A program made the translations under genes and the position numbers. DNA of 64,000 nucleotides from the NCBI GenBank assembly GCA_009996515.1, contig JAACZV010000012.1:1-64000 (forward strand), written 5' to 3'. Below the pieces are notes generated by a model, which saw only the letters and a program-made list of their open reading frames with translations, was not told the DNA's origin and ran no database searches. The stretch is from Comamonadaceae bacterium (GTDB lineage: Bacteria > Pseudomonadota > Gammaproteobacteria > Burkholderiales > Burkholderiaceae_C). Positions 60,833 to 64,000 of the stretch are shown piece by piece; within the stretch, counting starts at the first letter, position 1, and the number at the start of each line of letters is the position of its first letter.

Positions 60833-61104
60833 GGCGTGGCGTCCCCGCTCTCCGGCTCGGGCGGCAGATAGGGGTCGCCGGGCGCATGGCCGCGGATGGC
60901 GCGCATGGCCTCGTTGGTGTCGGCGAAGCCGTCGAGCTTGAAGCGTCCGCGCAGGCGCGAGATCGCGTCATCGACGTTCTTGCGCAGGATGATGCGGCCG
61001 CCGTCCAGCTCGACCTTGAGCGTGGTGCCCTTGGTCAGGCCGAGGGCGTCTCGGACGGCTTTGGGCAGCGTGATCTGCCCGCGTTCGGCAACGGTGGCTT
61101 CCAT
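60829..61104 (-). CDS. vapB: AbrB/SpoVT-type antitoxin, VapB family
   Basis: A 91-residue protein with a swapped-hairpin AbrB DNA-binding domain at the N-terminus (VAERGQITLPKAVRDALGLT, GTTLKVELDGGRIIL) and a C-terminal segment that would neutralise the toxin. The ATG at 61104 is followed by VapC with a 4-base overlap. VapB binds its own promoter; a perfect dyad GTATGTA/TACATAC overlapping the promoter is 57-77 bp upstream. Confidence 0.9.
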   Translation of the reverse strand: MEATVAERGQITLPKAVRDALGLTKGTTLKVELDGGRIILRKNVDDAISRLRGRFKLDGFADTNEAMRAIRGHAPGDPYLPPEPESGDATP

Positions 61105-61160
61105 GGGGCCTCCAGCGGCGCGGCCGCCGGCAGGCCGGCAGCTCAGGTATGCATCGAAAA

Positions 61161-61181
61161 GTATGTATTCATTCTACATAC
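61161..61181. promoter_or_regulatory. Operator-like dyad for vapBC
   Basis: GTATGTA-N7-TACATAC, perfect 7-bp arms, overlapping the -10 region of the putative vapBC promoter. AbrB-type antitoxins bind such dyads to repress their operon. Confidence 0.7.
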
Positions 61182-61199
61182 CCGAGCCCAGGGTTTCAA
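61171..61199 (-). promoter_or_regulatory. Sigma-70-type promoter of vapBC
   Basis: On the minus strand TTGAAA (61194-61199) and TAGAAT (61171-61176) are separated by exactly 17 bp. It points at vapB 67 bp away and overlaps the dyad at 61161-61181. Confidence 0.72.
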
Positions 61200-61209
61200 C
61201 GGAGGCGCC

Positions 61210-61779
61210 TCACTTGCCGGCCGTGGGCGTGATGCCCAGGCCGTTGCGCGCCTGGGCGGCGGCCTCGGCCTCGGGGTCGGCGATTCGGGCGGCCTTGGCG
61301 GCCTCCATCAGTCTGGCCTGCTCGGGATGCACGCAGTCGTCCAGCAGGCGCTGACCGATCTTGGTGTCCAGCAGCATGGACTTGTTGGCGATCTGGATCA
61401 TCAGCGTGCGGCCAGTCACGTCCTCCAGACGCAACGCGCCGGTGGACGACAGCACGGGCTTCATCGTGATGAGCTGCTTCTTCCAGGCGACGTTGATGTA
61501 GCCGGCCACCTTGGGATGCTTGTCGATGTGCACGCTTTCCTTGAACTCGCAGGCGTAGTCGCCGAGGTAGGTGCGCTCGGCGGCGGCCAGTTGCGGCTCG
61601 TCGGCGGTGGCCAGCACGGGTTCGGGCGGCGGGGCGGGCGTCTTCTTGGCGGAGGCCGCCTTGGCGATGGGCTTGGCGACGTGTTTGGCGCTGGTCTTGG
61701 CCGGCGGGGTCTGCGCCAGGGCGGGCAGCGTGGCGCAGAGGAGGAGGGCGGCGGCGGCGCGTAGCGGGAGGGGCAGCAT
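61210..61779 (-). CDS. Exported protein of unknown function
   Basis: A 189-residue protein with a signal peptide (MLPLPLRAAAALLLCATLPA) then an Ala/Lys/Pro-rich linker, and a domain with two Cys (ACEFKESV and DDCVHPEQ) that may form a disulfide. I do not recognise the family; it resembles a small beta-barrel or lysozyme-inhibitor-like protein only loosely. The start is uncertain (61779, 61821 or 61824), none with a good ribosome site. It lies between the CitE-like gene and vapBC on the same strand and ends 106 bp before vapB. Confidence 0.65.
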   Translation of the reverse strand: MLPLPLRAAAALLLCATLPALAQTPPAKTSAKHVAKPIAKAASAKKTPAPPPEPVLATADEPQLAAAERTYLGDYACEFKESVHIDKHPKVAGYINVAWKKQLITMKPVLSSTGALRLEDVTGRTLMIQIANKSMLLDTKIGQRLLDDCVHPEQARLMEAAKAARIADPEAEAAAQARNGLGITPTAGK

Positions 61780-61906
61780 CGGAGTGGTGCGGAGAGAGGG
61801 GAGGGAAGGGAGGCGGCGCATCATGGCCAGGAGCGGGCGGGCCAGGTGTGAGCAGGTGTGAGTATGGAGATTGTCCGGTGCCACGCCCAGGCCCCTCGCC
61901 CGTGCT

Positions 61907-62908
61907 TTACCCGATGGAGGCGGGGAAGAACGCCTGGCGGGCCTCGGTCGGCAGTGGTCGGCCGGTGCGCTCGGCGCGCTCGAGCACGGCCCAGAAGTAG
62001 CGGTAGCTGGCGCGGTCGTGCAGGCGGTTCTGAAAAGACGTCGGCCCCCACTGGGCGGCCTGCGCGGCCAGCAGCAGTTCGGCGGCCTCGGCGACCTCTT
62101 CGGCGGCGGGCGCGAACGCCTCGACGATGGGGCGGATCTGGTCCGGATGGATGCTCCACATGCGGGTGTAGCCGAACTCCCGTGCGGCACGTTGCGCTGC
62201 GGCGGCCAGCGCGGCCGCATCCCTGAACTCGGTGACGACGCAATGCGAGGGCGTCTTGCCGAAGGCATGGGCGGCCGCGGCGATCTCCAGCTTGGCGCGC
62301 ACCACCAGCGGGTGCTGGAACTGGCCGGGCAACTCCATCGCGGCCTTGGGAATGGCGCCGCCATGGGCGGAAACGAAGTCCATCAGGCCGAAGGACAGCG
62401 ACTCGATGCGGGGGTGAGCGGCGATGCGGAACACGTCGCGCAGCGCGCCGTGGGTTTCGATCAGCACCTGCAGCGGCAGCCGGGGCTGGCCGTGGCGCGC
62501 GCAGGCGGCGTCGATGGCGGCCACGGCGAGCTCCACGTCGTCGGCGCTCTCGGGCTTGGGAATCATCAGGTAGGCCAGGCGGCTGCCGGCCTTGGCCACC
62601 AGCGTTTCGACATCGGCCTCGAAAGCCGCGTGGCCCCACGGGTGCACCCGCGCGCCGACACGGCCGAAGCGGTTGGCGCTGCCGGTCGCGAGCTCGGCGA
62701 TCAGCAGCGCATGCTCGGCCTCGCCGCCGACGGGAGCCCCGTCCTCGGCGTCCAGCGTGATGTCGAAAACAGGCCCCAGTTCTGCCTGCAGGGCCAGGCT
62801 CTTTCTCATGCGGGCCTCGACGCCGCAGTAGTGGTCGACGACGGGCAGGGCGGGGCGGGCGGCCTCCTGGCCGAACAGCGCCTGGCGAGGGTGGAGAGCA
62901 GTGTTCAT
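61907..62908 (-). CDS. CitE-like CoA-ester lyase (HpcH/HpaI aldolase family)
   Basis: A 333-residue TIM-barrel lyase of the CitE/malyl-CoA lyase group. VFDITLDAEDGAPVGGEAEH carries the acidic metal/CoA residues, LMIPKPESADDVELA and QVLIETHGALRDVF the Glu ligand of the active site, and IHPDQIRPIVEAF the CoA end. Without citDF partners, it is more probably an L-malyl-CoA or citramalyl-CoA lyase than citrate lyase. Placement by mdh and acnB fits central carbon metabolism. The ATG at 62908 follows a terminator. Confidence 0.87.
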   Translation of the reverse strand: MNTALHPRQALFGQEAARPALPVVDHYCGVEARMRKSLALQAELGPVFDITLDAEDGAPVGGEAEHALLIAELATGSANRFGRVGARVHPWGHAAFEADVETLVAKAGSRLAYLMIPKPESADDVELAVAAIDAACARHGQPRLPLQVLIETHGALRDVFRIAAHPRIESLSFGLMDFVSAHGGAIPKAAMELPGQFQHPLVVRAKLEIAAAAHAFGKTPSHCVVTEFRDAAALAAAAQRAAREFGYTRMWSIHPDQIRPIVEAFAPAAEEVAEAAELLLAAQAAQWGPTSFQNRLHDRASYRYFWAVLERAERTGRPLPTEARQAFFPASIG

Positions 62909-62915
62909 CGGCAAT

Positions 62916-62942
62916 GAAAAAGGGTCGGCAGCGCCGACCCTT
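62916..62942 (-). terminator. Rho-independent terminator after mdh
   Basis: AAGGGTCGGC (62920-62929) pairs with GCCGACCCTT (62933-62942), 3-nt loop, and on the minus strand the stem is followed by TTTTT (62917-62921). It lies between mdh and the CitE-like gene, which must be transcribed from its own or read-through signal. Confidence 0.85.
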
Positions 62943-62964
62943 GCTGAGCGTTGTCCCGTTGCGA

Positions 62965-63951
62965 TTACAGCAGGTGCTTGACGCCGTCCTGCTCGTCCGT
63001 CAGTTCCTTCAGGGTCTTGTTGATGCACTCCTGAGAGAACTCGTCGATCGCGATGCCTTCGACGATCTTGTACTCACCGCCTTCGCAGGTCACCGGGTAG
63101 CCGAACATGACTTCCTTGGGGATGCCGTATTCGCCGTTGGACGGCACGCCCATCGTGACCCACTTGCCGTTGGTGCCCAGGGCCCAGTCGCGCATGTGGT
63201 CGATGGCGGCGTTGGCGGCCGAGGCGGCCGAGGACAGGCCGCGCGCGGCGATGATGGCCGCGCCGCGCTTGCCCACGGTCGGCAGGAAGACCTCGCGGTT
63301 CCAGGTCTCGTCGTTGATCAGGGCCTTGACCGACTGGCCGTCGATGGTCGCGTTGCGGTAGTCGGCGTACATGGTCGGCGAGTGGTTGCCCCACACGGCC
63401 AGCTTCTCGATGGAGGCCACGGGCTTGCCGGTCTTGGCGGCCAGCTGGCTGGCGGCACGGTTGTGGTCCAGGCGCAGCATGGCGGTGAAGTTCTTGGCCG
63501 GCAGGTCCGGGGCGGACTTCATCGCGATGTAAGCGTTGGTGTTGGCCGGATTGCCGACCACCAGCACCTTGACGTTGCGCGAAGCGACGGCGTTGAGCGC
63601 CTTGCCCTGGGTGGTGAAGATGGCGCCGTTGATGGACAGCAACTCGGCGCGCTCCATGCCGGGGCCGCGCGGGCGCGAGCCCACGAGCAGCGCGTAGTCG
63701 GTGTCCTTGAAGGCGGTCATCGGGTCGCTGTGGGCCTCGATGCCGGCCAGCAGCGGGAAGGCGCAGTCTTCGAGTTCCATGATCACGCCCTTCAGCGCGT
63801 TCTGAGCCTTCTCGTCGGGAATCTCCAACAGTTGCAGGATGACGGGCTGGTCCTTGCCCAGCATTTCGCCGGAGGCGATGCGGAACAGCAGGGCGTAGCC
63901 GATCTGGCCGGCAGCGCCGGTAACGGCGACGCGAACGGGTTTCTTGCTCAT
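62965..63951 (-). CDS. mdh: Malate dehydrogenase
   Basis: A 328-residue NAD-dependent enzyme of the TCA cycle interconverting malate and oxaloacetate. N-terminal dinucleotide site [20 protein letters not shown], substrate segment [15 protein letters not shown], and catalytic His in [17 protein letters not shown] precedes the ATG at 63951. Downstream, its terminator ends the transcript. Only 49 bp of upstream sequence is visible, and no promoter can be assigned there. Confidence 0.96.
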   Translation of the reverse strand: MSKKPVRVAVTGAAGQIGYALLFRIASGEMLGKDQPVILQLLEIPDEKAQNALKGVIMELEDCAFPLLAGIEAHSDPMTAFKDTDYALLVGSRPRGPGMERAELLSINGAIFTTQGKALNAVASRNVKVLVVGNPANTNAYIAMKSAPDLPAKNFTAMLRLDHNRAASQLAAKTGKPVASIEKLAVWGNHSPTMYADYRNATIDGQSVKALINDETWNREVFLPTVGKRGAAIIAARGLSSAASAANAAIDHMRDWALGTNGKWVTMGVPSNGEYGIPKEVMFGYPVTCEGGEYKIVEGIAIDEFSQECINKTLKELTDEQDGVKHLL

Positions 63952-64000
63952 GGAGATCTCCGAAGGACAGTTGAAAGAACCGGAACGAATCCGACCAGTG

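Overview
The window is a very GC-rich, densely coding bacterial chromosome segment of housekeeping and accessory genes on both strands. The best fit is a betaproteobacterium of the order Burkholderiales (Roseateles/Rubrivivax/Mitsuaria type). This is inferred from the proteins (DUF3717+DUF1289 protein beside trpS, mdh with a CitE-like gene near acnB, ftsK-lolA-rarA, FadL next to PhoD) and from strong third-position GC bias; no 16S gene is present. I see no CRISPR array, prophage, transposase or integrase.

Layout. 1-7.6 kb: partial DEAD-box helicase, a peptide-type ABC solute-binding protein, ettA, and a Spy/CpxP-like protein followed by an OmpR-type regulator and sensor kinase. 7.9-17 kb: MATE exporter, DUF1289 protein, trpS, purN, DUF1345 protein, rsmB, fatty acid desaturase, DUF3016 protein, rpmG-rpmB, trxB. 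17-22 kb: a Crp-family regulator, then ftsK-lolA-rarA with overlapping start/stop codons. 22-30.5 kb: a GltI-like binding protein, a palindromic repeat, a DctB/DctD-type sigma-54 two-component pair, and divergently the livHMGF branched-chain amino acid transporter behind a textbook -24/-12 promoter. 30.5-37.5 kb: PhoD phosphatase and FadL channel, then a leucine-type dehydrogenase, an Fe(II)/2-oxoglutarate oxygenase and a ferredoxin-type reductase on one strand. 37.5-47.4 kb: SDR protein, rhomboid, tRNA-Leu(CAA), cysM-nudix-tusA, galU, a degenerate 2-hydroxyacid dehydrogenase, valS, amidase. 47.4-57.7 kb: PLD-family protein, guaC with repeated copies of its own 3' end, DUF3422 protein, a FabH-like synthase, a beta-barrel protein, sbcB, a degenerate GGDEF protein, an orphan flagellar-rod-like protein behind a sigma-28 promoter, gdhA. 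57.8-64 kb: acnB with a vapBC module directly upstream, an exported unknown, a CitE-like lyase and mdh.

Themes. Amino acid nitrogen and carbon traffic recurs (liv transporter with sigma-54 control, GltI-like protein, leucine dehydrogenase, gdhA, TCA genes acnB and mdh). The items I consider most worth following are the sigma-28-driven orphan rod protein next to a GGDEF protein that has lost its active site but kept its c-di-GMP inhibitory site; guaC followed by remnants of its own 3' end that differ only synonymously; the vapBC module sitting immediately upstream of acnB; and the sigma-54/liv regulatory region. No single wholly new multi-gene system is demonstrated by sequence alone.
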